In this document: positions 26,456 to 35,767 of the stretch, one piece after another | Layout of the letters: every line of letters starts with the position of its first letter | Position numbering within the stretch: the first letter of the stretch is position 1 | Source: JAJFHI01 sp050633705 | GTDB lineage: Bacteria; Pseudomonadota; Alphaproteobacteria; Rhizobiales; Hyphomicrobiaceae | NCBI GenBank assembly: GCA_050633705.1 | Contig: JBOEGZ010000004.1 | Location: 1 to 64,000 of the forward strand | Direction of reading: 5' to 3' | DNA: 64,000 nucleotides | Translations under genes and position numbers: made by a program | Notes under the pieces: model-generated | The model's database searches: none | The model's input: the letters and a program-made list of their open reading frames with translations, nothing else | What the model was told of the DNA's origin: nothing

Positions 26456-27538
26456 TTATTGATTGGTGGGCTCTTCGTCGCCGAGAAGCTGGATTGCGGC
26501 ATCATTTGGCGTGAGTTCACCCGTGAGGACAAGTGCTGAAAGCTTATCAAGCTGTCCGTCTTTGCCATCACGAATGCGTTGGGCGACGACGTCTGAGGCT
26601 GCGCGCGCGATCAGATATCGCGCACGTCTTTGTCGCCGCCGTATCGCCCCATCGGCCAGTACAGGTGCACCGGCGTTTTCAATTGCCGACAACAGCTCAG
26701 GGATGCCGTCTCCAGTGAGTGCGGTTGTTTTAATGACCGGCGGCACCGGACGCCCTGGCGCGCGAATGGATACCGCGCCCATTAATTGATGCACGGTGCG
26801 TTCGGCACCTTCACGGTCTGATTTATTCACAACCAGAATGTCTGCAATCTCCAACAGACCGGCCTTCATGGCTTGAATGTCATCACCAAGGCCTGGTGCT
26901 GAAATTACGACGCGAACATCGGTGACTTCAGCCACATCGATTTCTGTCTGACCAGTGCCAACGGTTTCAAGAAGAATGATATCGAAGGCGGCAGCATCAA
27001 AGGCGTCTATCACGCGCACAGCTGCAGGTGACAGGCCACCAAGCGCCCCGCGGCTTGCCAGCGAGCGCATAAAGACACCGTCATCGTTGAGGGTCGATGA
27101 CATTCGAATGCGGTCGCCCAGGATTGCGCCACCAGATACCGGGCTCGATGGGTCAACGGCGATCACGCCAACGCTTTTGCCTGCGGTGCGCAAGTTTTTG
27201 ATAAGGGCATTCACAAGAGTTGATTTGCCAGCACCAGGAGGGCCTGTGAAACCGACGACGAGGGCGTGACCGAGAAATGGTTGCATTTCCTTAAGTATGG
27301 CCGAGGCATCAGGTGTCAGGGCTTCAAGTGAAGTGATGGCTTTCGCGATGGCGCGTCTTTCGCCAGACCGCACTGCGCGAACCAAGTCTTTCGGTGTATC
27401 GAATTTGCTTGTGTTTGCGGTCAATTGAGAGCTCTTGGCTATGAGGTGTCTTGGATGAGGTATCTTGGAACTTGTCGTCGCGGGCATACGCCCAAGCTCG
27501 CAGTCGTGCAAGTTTGCAATTGTGGATGACTTTGACAC
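26456..27538 (-). CDS. meaB: Methylmalonyl-CoA mutase-associated GTPase MeaB
   Basis: A protein of up to 360 residues of the ArgK/MeaB G3E GTPases. VVGFTGPPGAGKSTLVNALI is the P-loop, AVDPSSPVSGGAILGDRIRM contains the switch and metal aspartate, ETVGTGQTEIDVAE follows, and VNKSDREGAE is the NKxD base-recognition motif. MeaB gates cofactor exchange and protects adenosylcobalamin-dependent mutases; in serine-cycle methylotrophs it serves methylmalonyl- or ethylmalonyl-CoA mutase. The mutase gene is not in the window. The start is uncertain: GTG at 27538 or ATG at 27487, because the conserved domain begins near residue 50. Confidence 0.92.
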   Translation of the reverse strand: MSKSSTIANLHDCELGRMPATTSSKIPHPRHLIAKSSQLTANTSKFDTPKDLVRAVRSGERRAIAKAITSLEALTPDASAILKEMQPFLGHALVVGFTGPPGAGKSTLVNALIKNLRTAGKSVGVIAVDPSSPVSGGAILGDRIRMSSTLNDDGVFMRSLASRGALGGLSPAAVRVIDAFDAAAFDIILLETVGTGQTEIDVAEVTDVRVVISAPGLGDDIQAMKAGLLEIADILVVNKSDREGAERTVHQLMGAVSIRAPGRPVPPVIKTTALTGDGIPELLSAIENAGAPVLADGAIRRRQRRARYLIARAASDVVAQRIRDGKDGQLDKLSALVLTGELTPNDAAIQLLGDEEPTNQ

Positions 27539-27583
27539 CGACGTCGATACCGGAAATTTTAACCGGCAAGTTTTGTCGGTGAC

Positions 27584-28216
27584 TTAAAACTTTGCAGTGA
27601 TCGCGATCTCGGGGGCAATGTTGGGCTCGCGGGTTGCAGCGGCAAAGACTGCAGGCAGAATTTGCTCGGCTTCATCGACAACGGTAAAGCTGACATCGAG
27701 GCCGGCGCGAATAAAAGCATCTTCTTTCATATGAGCAAGCAGAGCTTTAAATGGCTCCCAGAACCCACCGATATTTGCGACAACGATTGGCTTGTGGTGT
27801 TGGCCGAGTTGTGACCATGTTAGCTGTTCGACAAGCTCTTCCAGCGTGCCAATGCCACCTGGCAATGCCACGAACGCGTCAGAGCGTTCATACATCAGCT
27901 TTTTGCGTTCATGCATGTCATTGGTGACGATCAATTCATTGACGTCTTTCAACATCTTTTCTTTTTCAGACAGGAAAGATGGAATGATGCCAGTGACATT
28001 GCCGCCGCCGGTCAATGTGGCGCGTGCGACCTCGCCCATTAATCCTAAGCTGCCGCCACCGTAAACAAGCGTCACTTTATTGTCGGCCAGCGCCCGTCCT
28101 AAGGTGTTTGCGGCCTTGGCATAAATTGGATTGTTGCCCTTACCAGACCCACAATAGACGCATACGGTCTTGATGGTGCGTGTGGATTTTTCTGGCGAAA
28201 TGGGCTGATGCTTCAT
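27584..28216 (-). CDS. LOG family protein (cytokinin riboside 5'-monophosphate phosphoribohydrolase type)
   Basis: A 210-residue Rossmann-like protein. VCVYCGSGKGNNPIYAKAA opens the fold, LVYGGGSLGLMGEVARA forms the nucleotide loop, and PGGIGTLEELVEQLTW is the LOG signature with the catalytic Glu. LOG enzymes hydrolyse nucleotide 5'-monophosphates to free base and ribose 5-phosphate; in bacteria without cytokinin signalling the role may be purine turnover. It lies 45 bases upstream of meaB on the same strand and may be cotranscribed with it. Confidence 0.9.
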   Translation of the reverse strand: MKHQPISPEKSTRTIKTVCVYCGSGKGNNPIYAKAANTLGRALADNKVTLVYGGGSLGLMGEVARATLTGGGNVTGIIPSFLSEKEKMLKDVNELIVTNDMHERKKLMYERSDAFVALPGGIGTLEELVEQLTWSQLGQHHKPIVVANIGGFWEPFKALLAHMKEDAFIRAGLDVSFTVVDEAEQILPAVFAAATREPNIAPEIAITAKF

Positions 28217-28626
28217 ATGTGTGTCCTTATTCGTGTGGTTGATTTGATTGTCTTTTTCGACTAGCGATCGGCCTATTCCAAGTTGAAAAAGGCCACCGGA
28301 GCTTAGTGTGGCTGAGAATTACTGCAGAAACTTGATGAAGTTGCTGTCTCGGACGTCACTGCCAGAATTCATTGAATGTCTCCGAACTCTGTGAATTAAG
28401 GCAACTTATCATATCTGCAAGCAGATCTGCCGCCTCGAATTCACCTCGACAGCGTTAACCAAGCAGCCAGGCGTCACGCGGCAAGTGCGTTTTGTTGTCC
28501 TGCGCCTTGGTATCGTCCTGCGGATGGGGGTAAGCTGGTTGAAATAGCTATAATAAGAAATTAATAAAATCACCTAGTTGGTTAAAATAGTTTAGCAAAA
28601 CCTGGGCAGGAATTGCGGAAGGTGAC
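28217..28626. other. Divergent intergenic region before the LysM protein gene
   Basis: About 410 bases between divergent genes. Besides the two direct repeats described separately (28533-28592), a GTTAACCA element occurs at about 28455 and TTAA is frequent near the LysM start, which recalls CtrA half-sites without matching a full TTAA-N7-TTAA box. No small gene could be supported. Confidence 0.4.
28533..28592 (+). repeat. Two 17-bp direct repeats, 43 bp apart, before the LysM gene
   Basis: AGCTGGTTGAAATAGCT at 28533-28549 and AGTTGGTTAAAATAGTT at 28576-28592 match at 14 of 17 positions, all differences being transitions. The 43-bp period is about four helical turns, so two copies of one regulator could bind the same face of the DNA. 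They lie directly upstream of the gene at 28633. A regulatory role is inferred. Confidence 0.5.
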
Positions 28627-28632
28627 GTGTTG

Positions 28633-30360
28633 ATGCAGGGAAGCTTGGGAAAGTTTTCAGGGCTTGTTGTTGCAGGCCTTGTTTTGGTCGCGACACCAAT
28701 GGCTGCGCAGGCTGTGACAAACGTCGTGTCGGTTCCGGGAAAGTCCAATGGCATAGCATTGCAGGCCAACAAAGCACGACTGGCAGGCAAGACTTTCCAG
28801 ACTGCCCAAAACGCTGAAAATGAGCCTGATGTTGCGACGGATGCAACAGATGCAATCGCACAAGAAGCCGACAGTCAGTCGAGCGCTTTTGTTCCGGTGA
28901 TGAAATGGTTGGAAGAGTCTGCGCAGGACTTTCAAGGCGTTGTCATTAAAGAGTTATCGGTTCCAACAGGGACTGGAACCGTGCCAACGACACAGACGCA
29001 AATAACGCAAGCAACGCCCGACGAGCCAGCCACTAAAACACCTGCTGGTCAGGCGACGGCTAACGTGGAAACATCTGACATCACCAAAGGCATGGGAGGA
29101 CCGCGAGCCTTTCCGTATTTTATCTGGGACACAGTCGTCGAGTGGTTTGCAAGTTCCAATCGCGACTACCATGGCAAAGTGGTACGCGAACTCGAACTGC
29201 CATCGCAAACCGAAACAATTCAATCTGATAACGCTGATGAGAACGGTGAACGTGCCAATCAGAGTTCTGGGACAGAGACGGATACCAAGGCGTCTGCGGC
29301 TGTTGATGTGCCAGCTTCAGATTCTAAGACTGAGACAACAAAAGAGTTGACCGAAGACATCGCCCGAATGGCAAAAGAGGCTGAGGAAACCGCGCGTCAA
29401 GCCATGCAGGCGGCCGAGGAACGTCAAACAGCAGAAGCAGAAGCAAAGGCAAAGGCGGAAGCAGAGGCCAACGCGGCCCAAGCTGAGGTTCGTGCACGCG
29501 CTGAGGCGCAAGAGCAAGAACGTATCAGAGCTGAAAAGCAAGCTATCGCTGAGGCCGAAGCGGCAAAAGTGAGAGAAGAAGCTGAAGCCGCAGCAAAAGC
29601 CGAAGCCGAGGCACAACGGCTTGCTGCTGAGCAACGCAGACAACAAGAAGCTGCCGAGGCTGCGCGTGTTGCCCAGGCTGCAGCTGAGGCTGAAGCAGAA
29701 AGGCGGCGTGTTGAAGAGGCGGCACGCTTGGCAGAAGAGCGTCGGGAGCGTGAGCGCATCGCGCTGCGTAAGGCCGAGCAAGAGCTGGCCGCTGCTCGAC
29801 AGAAGGAGCGAGACGCCAACGCACGTCTTGACCGAGACGCTGAGAAAGAAGGCCGACAGGTCTCTGACGAAGTTCGGATTCTTGAGGCGACGCGATTGGC
29901 GGCCAATAGTCGGCAGACAAACGCTGATGAGGAATTAGCAGCGGCCCTGGCAGTCGAGCGGCGACGGGAACAACGGTTGGCGCGTGTGGCGAAAAGCAAG
30001 TCACGTCGATATCGTAAGACCAAAAATCCCCGCTACCAGAAGCGTGCCCGGGCAAGAAAATCAGGTTCAAAACGACTGAAGCGGCGGCGCTCTAAGGTTG
30101 CAGGCTATCTTAAACGTCGGCCACGGGCCCGCCATCGTCCGCGGGCACGCAAGTATTCCTGCCGGTATCGTGAGGGTCGTCGCGTCAGACGACTGCCAGG
30201 ACGTTATACGGTCAAAAAGGGTGACACATTGTGGAAGATCGCCCGCCGACACTATCGGTCTGGTCACAAGTACCGGCGTATTGTGAGGGCAAACCGAGGT
30301 AAATTTCGCAACTCAAATCGTATTTATCCATGTCAGAGACTCTATTTGCCCAAGCGATGA
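28633..30360 (+). CDS. Exported LysM protein with long coiled coil and duplicated motif
   Basis: A 575-residue envelope protein. In order: a signal peptide (cleavage likely after MAAQA), two copies of a 21-residue motif V-x-W-x2-S-x3-D-[FY]-x-G-x-V-[IV]-[KR]-E-L-x-[VL]-P (residues about 90-111 and 168-190), an Ala/Glu/Lys/Arg coiled coil of about 220 residues (about 240-460), a very basic Arg/Lys segment (about 470-530), and a C-terminal LysM domain beginning YTVKKGDTLWKIARRHY. LysM binds peptidoglycan, so the protein could bridge inner membrane and cell wall. In-frame GTG and TTG starts lie 6 and 3 bases upstream; the ATG at 28633 has GGAAGG 10 bases before it. Confidence 0.82.
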   Translation: MQGSLGKFSGLVVAGLVLVATPMAAQAVTNVVSVPGKSNGIALQANKARLAGKTFQTAQNAENEPDVATDATDAIAQEADSQSSAFVPVMKWLEESAQDFQGVVIKELSVPTGTGTVPTTQTQITQATPDEPATKTPAGQATANVETSDITKGMGGPRAFPYFIWDTVVEWFASSNRDYHGKVVRELELPSQTETIQSDNADENGERANQSSGTETDTKASAAVDVPASDSKTETTKELTEDIARMAKEAEETARQAMQAAEERQTAEAEAKAKAEAEANAAQAEVRARAEAQEQERIRAEKQAIAEAEAAKVREEAEAAAKAEAEAQRLAAEQRRQQEAAEAARVAQAAAEAEAERRRVEEAARLAEERRERERIALRKAEQELAAARQKERDANARLDRDAEKEGRQVSDEVRILEATRLAANSRQTNADEELAAALAVERRREQRLARVAKSKSRRYRKTKNPRYQKRARARKSGSKRLKRRRSKVAGYLKRRPRARHRPRARKYSCRYREGRRVRRLPGRYTVKKGDTLWKIARRHYRSGHKYRRIVRANRGKFRNSNRIYPCQRLYLPKR

Positions 30361-30481
30361 TCTCTAACCGGAGCTGATTGTCCTTTTCCAAAATTGCCGT
30401 GCAAGTGGCGCTCAAGGGTTGGTGTTGTGGGCGTACAAACGTCGCGGCTTCCTTTGGCTACAAATCGCGTATAGTGAAACG

Positions 30482-32434
30482 ATGTCCCGATCCGCCGGCC
30501 ATGACCGGTCTCCAACGATTGATCGAAAGAGCTTGTCACTCACGGCCAGGGAAGATCCCTGGGTTGTGTTTTATGGGTTATTGCCGTTTGTCTGGCCAGC
30601 AGATCGGCCAGATTTGCGCCGCCGTGTGGTGATCGCTTTTGGCGTCTTGCTGTTGGCCAAAATCGTTACAGTTTGCATCCCAGTATTCTACAAAAAAGCG
30701 GCTGACTTGTTGGCAGGCGAATCTGGAACGTCCAGTGTGTTCGGTTTAGATCCAGTCGCCATCGGTGTTGGCGGGCTGATTTTTGCTTATGGGTTTGGCC
30801 GCGTCTTAATGATGGTCTTAAACCAAATCAGAGACTTGTTTTTTACCAAGGTTGGTCAGCATGCGGTTCGGACCTTAAACAACCGGACATTTCGACATCT
30901 TCACCAGCTTGGAATGCGGTTTCATATGGACCGTCGAACCGGTGGTCTGTCGCGAGTTTTGGAACGTGCTGCACGCGCCATTGAACTCATTATCCGTATG
31001 GGCATCCTCAACCTGGCGCCGACGTTTCTTGAGTTGGTATTGGTGTGTGGGATGTTGTTTTACTACTTCGACATCACATACGTCGTGATCGTTGTGATCA
31101 CGGTCAGTGCGTTCATGTGGTATACGCTTGCGGCTTCGGAGTGGCGTTTGGCCATTCGTCGTGAAATGAACGATAGTGACACAGACGCCAACACCAAAGC
31201 GATCGACAGCTTGTTGAACTTTGAAACCGTCAAATACTTCGGCAATGAAGAGATGGAATCCAAGCGATATGACCAGTCGTTGGCGCGGTATGAAAAGGCT
31301 GCAATCAAGACCTACTTTTCCCTCGGTTTTTTAAACTCAGGTCAAGCGCTGATTTTCACAACGGGGATGACGTTGGCGATGTATTTGGCAGCTCGGGGCG
31401 TTGCTACCGGAGAGCATACCGTTGGCGATTTTGTCATGATCAACGCCTTGATGATTCAACTTTTAATGCCGTTAAATTTTATGGGCACAATCTATCGCGA
31501 AATTCGCCAAGGCATTGTCGATATTGAGACGATGTTTGCTGTGATCGGACAAACGCCTGAGATCGTTGATGCGCCTGATGCCTCCGAATTAAAGGTATCC
31601 AAAGGGGGAATTAAGTTTGACGATGTCTCGTTTGCTTATGACCCAAGTCGCGGAATTTTGCGCGGGCTAACATTTGATGTTCCGGCTGGACGCATGGTGG
31701 CAATCGTTGGCCCATCAGGCGCTGGGAAATCGACAATCAGTCGGATTTTGTTTCGTTTTTATGACATTCAATCAGGAAGCGTAACGATCGATGAACAGGA
31801 TGTGCGTGATGTGACACAGACGTCGTTGCGCCAGGCTATTGGTGTCGTGCCGCAAGACACCGTGCTGTTTAATGACACGATTGCTTACAACATTCGATAC
31901 GGTCGTCCTGATGCGACAGATGCAGAAGTGCGCAATGCTGCTGAAATGGCCCAGATCTCGGATTTTATTGCGACGCTGCCAGATGGCTTTGACACGATGG
32001 TGGGTGAGCGTGGGTTGAAGTTGTCGGGTGGTGAAAAGCAACGTGTTGCGATTGCACGGACCATTCTGAAAAACCCACCGATCTTGATTTTTGATGAGGC
32101 GACCAGTGCGCTCGACAGCCACACGGAACGTGAAGTTCAAGACGCAATGGATCGGGTTTCAAAAAACCGCACAACATTGGTTATCGCGCATCGACTTTCG
32201 ACCATCGTTCACGCAGACACGATTTTAGTGCTTGAGAAGGGCCAAGTGGTTGAGCAGGGGACGCATGCAGAATTGCTCGAAAAAGAAGGTTTGTACGCCA
32301 GCCTTTGGGCGCGCCAGCGTCAGGCCGACAAGGCGCGTGAAAATTTAGCCTTGGCATTGGAAGAAGCCGAGCAGGCTGGTGCGATCGACCCGCACGAGGT
32401 CAAACAAAAGCAGCTTGGACCAGAACACGAATGA
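30482..32434 (+). CDS. ATM1-type ABC exporter (fused permease and ATPase)
   Basis: About 650 residues. An ABC type 1 membrane domain with six helices (residues about 50-350) is followed by an ATPase domain with Walker A GPSGAGKSTISRIL, signature LSGGEKQRVAIARTI, Walker B ILIFDEATSALD and the H-loop VIAHRLSTI. The permease sequence (RTGGLSRVLERAARAIE, SLLNFETVKYFGNE) is that of the ATM1/HMT1 group, which exports glutathione-linked metals or sulfur compounds across the inner membrane. The ATG at 30482 is preferred over a TTG at 30419, although its ribosome site is weak. It follows the LysM gene by 121 bases. Confidence 0.92.
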   Translation: MSRSAGHDRSPTIDRKSLSLTAREDPWVVFYGLLPFVWPADRPDLRRRVVIAFGVLLLAKIVTVCIPVFYKKAADLLAGESGTSSVFGLDPVAIGVGGLIFAYGFGRVLMMVLNQIRDLFFTKVGQHAVRTLNNRTFRHLHQLGMRFHMDRRTGGLSRVLERAARAIELIIRMGILNLAPTFLELVLVCGMLFYYFDITYVVIVVITVSAFMWYTLAASEWRLAIRREMNDSDTDANTKAIDSLLNFETVKYFGNEEMESKRYDQSLARYEKAAIKTYFSLGFLNSGQALIFTTGMTLAMYLAARGVATGEHTVGDFVMINALMIQLLMPLNFMGTIYREIRQGIVDIETMFAVIGQTPEIVDAPDASELKVSKGGIKFDDVSFAYDPSRGILRGLTFDVPAGRMVAIVGPSGAGKSTISRILFRFYDIQSGSVTIDEQDVRDVTQTSLRQAIGVVPQDTVLFNDTIAYNIRYGRPDATDAEVRNAAEMAQISDFIATLPDGFDTMVGERGLKLSGGEKQRVAIARTILKNPPILIFDEATSALDSHTEREVQDAMDRVSKNRTTLVIAHRLSTIVHADTILVLEKGQVVEQGTHAELLEKEGLYASLWARQRQADKARENLALALEEAEQAGAIDPHEVKQKQLGPEHE

Positions 32435-32520
32435 TTTTTCGTTTCGATTTGCTTTGGTAAGACAACGACTAAAAGCTCGTGCGCAGTTGCGTTAATACGT
32501 TGGCCATCACGCAGATTGCA

Positions 32521-32546
32521 TTCGACTGGAATTCCAGTGTGTCGAA
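32521..32546. repeat. Nested palindrome between convergent genes
   Basis: A 14-bp perfect palindrome (ACTGGAATTCCAGT, 32525-32538) is nested in TTCGAC/GTCGAA outer arms (32521-32526 and 32541-32546). It lies between the ABC exporter and exchanger genes, which converge. Without a T tract it may be a weak bidirectional terminator or a protein site. Confidence 0.45.
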
Positions 32547-32586
32547 TTCAAGTCTGCAATTCTCTGTCCAATCGTGGGTGACGCGC

Positions 32587-33585
32587 CTATGGCCAGATAC
32601 TGTAAATATAGATGCCGTAGGCAGACAGCAGTCCGAGGCCTTCGTAGCGTCTTAGACGCTGCCCGGTACATGCAATGATGAGCAATGCAGTTGATGCTGC
32701 GACCATGACGAAAACATCGTAACTGGCGATGTCGGCGGGGACGAAATTTGGTGCGATAAGACCTGTAACACCGCCAATCATTAAGGTGTTGTAAATGTTG
32801 GAACCGATGATGCCACCCAAGGCCATATCACCACGCCCTTTCAAAGCGGCAAACGTAACGGCAACGAGTTCAGGAAGTGAGGTGCCAAGCGCGACAACGG
32901 AAACGCCAATGACAGATTGAGAGACACCAAGATCATTGGCGATGTCGATCGCTGCGTGAACGAGAAAATCGCTTCCGACGATGATTCCAAGCAGGCCAAC
33001 GAGCGTTAACATGAAAGCCAATGCGCTTGTGCCAAAAGACGTGGTGACGGCGGGCTCAACGTATCCAACTTTTTTTTGCTGTGCAGGCGTAACCTGCGCA
33101 TTCAGCGCCAGCAAGTTTTCCTCGCCCAATACTTCGCGGCTGGTTTGTGCGCTACGAATAGTCATGGTGATATAACCGACGAGCATGGCGAGGAGTATCG
33201 CGCCTGCCAATTGGTCGAGTGGCCAGATTTGTGCCATGACTGTAAACAAAACGGCTGAGGCGAACATGATGTAGCCGTCGCGTTTTGTATCGAGATCCAA
33301 CAGTTTGAATGGAGCGATCGTTGCAGCAAAGCCAAGGACCAACAAAACATTGGTGATATTAGAGCCGACGAAGTTGCCGACGGCAATTCCAGGAGAACCG
33401 GCCTTTGCGGCCTGAATACTTGTGACGAGCTCAGGAGCTGATGTGCCAAAACCCAACAGCACGACACCAATAACAGTATAGGGAACGCGAAGGTATTCAG
33501 CCACTTTCACGGCATTGCGAACGAGCATATCGCCACCGACTATCAGAATGGCAAAGCCCAACAAAAGCCATAAGTAATCGTTCAC
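32587..33585 (-). CDS. CaCA family cation/proton or sodium/calcium exchanger (YrbG-like)
   Basis: A 332-residue inner-membrane antiporter with about ten helices. The two inverted alpha-repeats that form the transport site are clear: VLLGFGTSAPELVTSIQAA in the first half and SVVALGTSLPELVAVTFAAL in the second, each with the ion-binding glutamate; VGSNITN and IGSNIYN follow them. A hydrophilic loop with KKVGYVEPAV joins the halves. The GTG at 33585 with a GGGGGA site is the likely start, although an ATG at 33636 is in frame. The ion (calcium, sodium or potassium) cannot be decided. Confidence 0.92.
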   Translation of the reverse strand: MNDYLWLLLGFAILIVGGDMLVRNAVKVAEYLRVPYTVIGVVLLGFGTSAPELVTSIQAAKAGSPGIAVGNFVGSNITNVLLVLGFAATIAPFKLLDLDTKRDGYIMFASAVLFTVMAQIWPLDQLAGAILLAMLVGYITMTIRSAQTSREVLGEENLLALNAQVTPAQQKKVGYVEPAVTTSFGTSALAFMLTLVGLLGIIVGSDFLVHAAIDIANDLGVSQSVIGVSVVALGTSLPELVAVTFAALKGRGDMALGGIIGSNIYNTLMIGGVTGLIAPNFVPADIASYDVFVMVAASTALLIIACTGQRLRRYEGLGLLSAYGIYIYSIWP

Positions 33586-33669
33586 ATATTCCCCCAGTAC
33601 TGCCGAGTGAGCATGATCTCTCAACGACATTGTCACGGATTTGGATTGGTTTGCACGCCCACCTTACGG

Positions 33670-34578
33670 TTAAGTGGCGTAATGGGCCATCTCTTCATGT
33701 GTGTAGCCTTGTAAATAAAGCAAGGCCGTAAGGTCATTGTGTTCTATTTTGGCCCGAGCCTGGGCAGCAACAATCGGTTTGGCATGGTAGGCAACGCCAA
33801 GGCCTGCGGCGTTCAGCATCGCCAAATCGTTTGCCCCATCGCCAACAGCCAGGGTTTCATCGATCGGTATTTTTTTCTCGGCACTGAATTTTTCCAATGC
33901 GTTCAGTTTGGCTTGTTGCCCAAGAATTGGTGACACAACTTGGCCGGTGAGACGTCCATCAACAATTTCCAGCGTATTTGCTTGGTTAATATCAAAGCCA
34001 ATTTTTTCTGCGATCCGCGTCGTGAAGAAGGTGAAACCACCTGAGACGAGCGCACAAAATGCGTTGTTTTTTTTCATTGTTTGAACCAGCGTTCGAGCAC
34101 CTGGCATCACATTGATACGTTTTTCAAAGACCTCCGATAATTTTGCTTCATCCAACCCTTTCAAAAGAAGCACACGCTCATTTAAGGCTTCATTGAAATC
34201 AAGTTCGCCGCGCATGGCGCGTTCTGTAATGCCGGCAACATGGTCGCCAACTCCAGCCACGGCTGCAATTTCATCGATGCATTCCTGCTGGATCATGGTT
34301 GAATCCATATCCGCAATGAGAAGGCGTTTGCGTCGACCAGCTAACGCCAACAGATTGATGTCGACAGGTGCGTCGCCGATTTGTGTCTTTGCAGCCTGTA
34401 GTAGGGGTTCGATGTCGCTGGGGCTTGCGACCTCTATGGGGAATTCGAAGGCGCCAGGGCCGAGTTTCTTGACCGGGCCCGTAGCGCCAAGTGCTGAGGC
34501 GACCAAACGGGCATCAATTGTAGAAATTTGTGCCGGTGATGAGGGGGCACATAGAAGTGAGAGAGCGAATTGAGACAT
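33670..34578 (-). CDS. serB: Phosphoserine phosphatase SerB
   Basis: A 302-residue HAD-superfamily phosphatase. An N-terminal extension of about 90 residues precedes the catalytic motif LLIADMDSTMIQQE; ALVSGGFTFFT is motif II, and AVGDGANDLAMLNAAGLGVA is motif IV. It hydrolyses phosphoserine to serine in the last step of serine synthesis; in a serine-cycle methylotroph serine is also the C1 acceptor product. The ATG at 34578 is preferred over 34650, which would overlap the divergent miaA start. Ribosome site weak. Confidence 0.94.
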   Translation of the reverse strand: MSQFALSLLCAPSSPAQISTIDARLVASALGATGPVKKLGPGAFEFPIEVASPSDIEPLLQAAKTQIGDAPVDINLLALAGRRKRLLIADMDSTMIQQECIDEIAAVAGVGDHVAGITERAMRGELDFNEALNERVLLLKGLDEAKLSEVFEKRINVMPGARTLVQTMKKNNAFCALVSGGFTFFTTRIAEKIGFDINQANTLEIVDGRLTGQVVSPILGQQAKLNALEKFSAEKKIPIDETLAVGDGANDLAMLNAAGLGVAYHAKPIVAAQARAKIEHNDLTALLYLQGYTHEEMAHYAT

Positions 34579-34643
34579 CAGGCAGCCGTTGTCTTGTTGC
34601 GATAAATTTGGCGAGACGCGGACATGATGTTTAAGAAGGACAC

Positions 34644-35525
34644 ATGACAACGCTTCGCCCGCTTCTCATTGCAGGTCCGACCGCGTCGGGCAAGTCACGC
34701 TACGCACTTGAGCGTGCGGGCGAAGAGCCGTGTGTCATAATCAATGCGGATAGTATGCAGGTTTACGATGGTTTGCGGGTTATTACGGCGCGGCCATCGC
34801 ACGAGGATGTCGCGGCGATCCCCCATGACCTCTATGGCCATGTTTCTCCGTCCTGTGCCTATTCGGTTGGTCATTGGTGCCAAGACGTCGAACAGGCATT
34901 GGCCCGTGCCGCGGCCTCCAATCGCCGTCCAATTGTTGTTGGGGGTACGGGGTTATACTTCAAGGCCCTGCTAGATGGACTGTCGCCGGTTCCGGAAATT
35001 CCTGCAGAAATTCGCGCGAAATGGCGCGATGCGGGGCTCCAACAAGACACTGAACATCTCCACCGGCAGCTTATGGATGTTGATCCGGTGATGGCTGAGA
35101 GGCTGCGTCCCAGTGATCCGCAACGCATTGTGCGGGCATTGGAGGTGTTTGAGGCGACAGGCAAGTCGTTGGCCTATTGGCAAACGGTTCCAGGTGTTCG
35201 CCTTTTGGAGTTTCGTGACGTTGAGGCGGTTGTCATCACCAGACCGCGCCAAGATCTTTATGATCGTGCCGACGCGCGTCTTGAACAGATGTTGCTCAAC
35301 GGGGCTGTCGAAGAGGTTTGCGAGCTGGGCGAGCAGAAACTCGAACCATCTTTGCCTGCCATGCGGGCTCTCGGTGTGCCGCAGCTTCTACAACTTATTG
35401 CCGGTAATTTGGATCGCAAAGCAGCGCTCTACGGCGCAAAATTGCAAACCCGGCACTATATCAAGCGCCAGCTGACATGGATTAGACGAAATATGAGTTC
35501 GTGGAAGGCTATTGAAAAGAAATAA
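34644..35525 (+). CDS. miaA: tRNA dimethylallyltransferase
   Basis: A 293-residue isopentenyl transferase with P-loop AGPTASGKSRYALERA, NADSMQVYDGLRVITARPS (substrate site), and VGGTGLYFKALLDGLSPVPE. It adds dimethylallyl to A37 of tRNAs reading UNN codons. A good AGAAGGA site precedes the ATG. It is divergent from serB with a short spacer of about 65 bases. Confidence 0.96.
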   Translation: MTTLRPLLIAGPTASGKSRYALERAGEEPCVIINADSMQVYDGLRVITARPSHEDVAAIPHDLYGHVSPSCAYSVGHWCQDVEQALARAAASNRRPIVVGGTGLYFKALLDGLSPVPEIPAEIRAKWRDAGLQQDTEHLHRQLMDVDPVMAERLRPSDPQRIVRALEVFEATGKSLAYWQTVPGVRLLEFRDVEAVVITRPRQDLYDRADARLEQMLLNGAVEEVCELGEQKLEPSLPAMRALGVPQLLQLIAGNLDRKAALYGAKLQTRHYIKRQLTWIRRNMSSWKAIEKK

Positions 35526-35573
35526 ATGCAAATAATAAGGCGCTATAAAAGACATTTTAGATAAGCTTAGGAA

Positions 35574-35600
35574 TTGACGGCCTATATTTCACAATATAGT
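35574..35600 (+). promoter_or_regulatory. Possible sigma-70 promoter upstream of ilvB
   Basis: TTGACG (35574-35579) and TATAGT (35595-35600) are good hexamers, but the 15-base spacer is short. They lie 168 bases before ilvB, leaving room for a leader; I found no short peptide rich in branched-chain residues there, unlike before leuA. Confidence 0.35.
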
Positions 35601-35767
35601 GTCCGGCTCCAAAGGTGAGGCAACGCTTTGGGGTCTTGGCCACACAGCGCTTGTCTGGCTGAAATGTCGGACTGCCAATCCATAAGGTTTTTTTTGCATT
35701 TCGTGCGGAGCATTTGTTTGAGCAGATGTTGTTTGGCGTGATGAATTGAATTTGGGGAGAACGTGCG

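Noticed and set aside
29424..30070. Two long minus-strand open frames opposite the LysM protein coiled coil
   Set aside because: They mirror the repetitive Ala/Glu/Arg codons of the real gene, have low-complexity Ser/Arg/Ala composition and no ribosome site or homology.
35526..35767. Attenuator or leader peptide before ilvB
   Set aside because: Short frames exist, but none is enriched in Ile, Val or Leu codons in the way seen before leuA, and no terminator stem follows.
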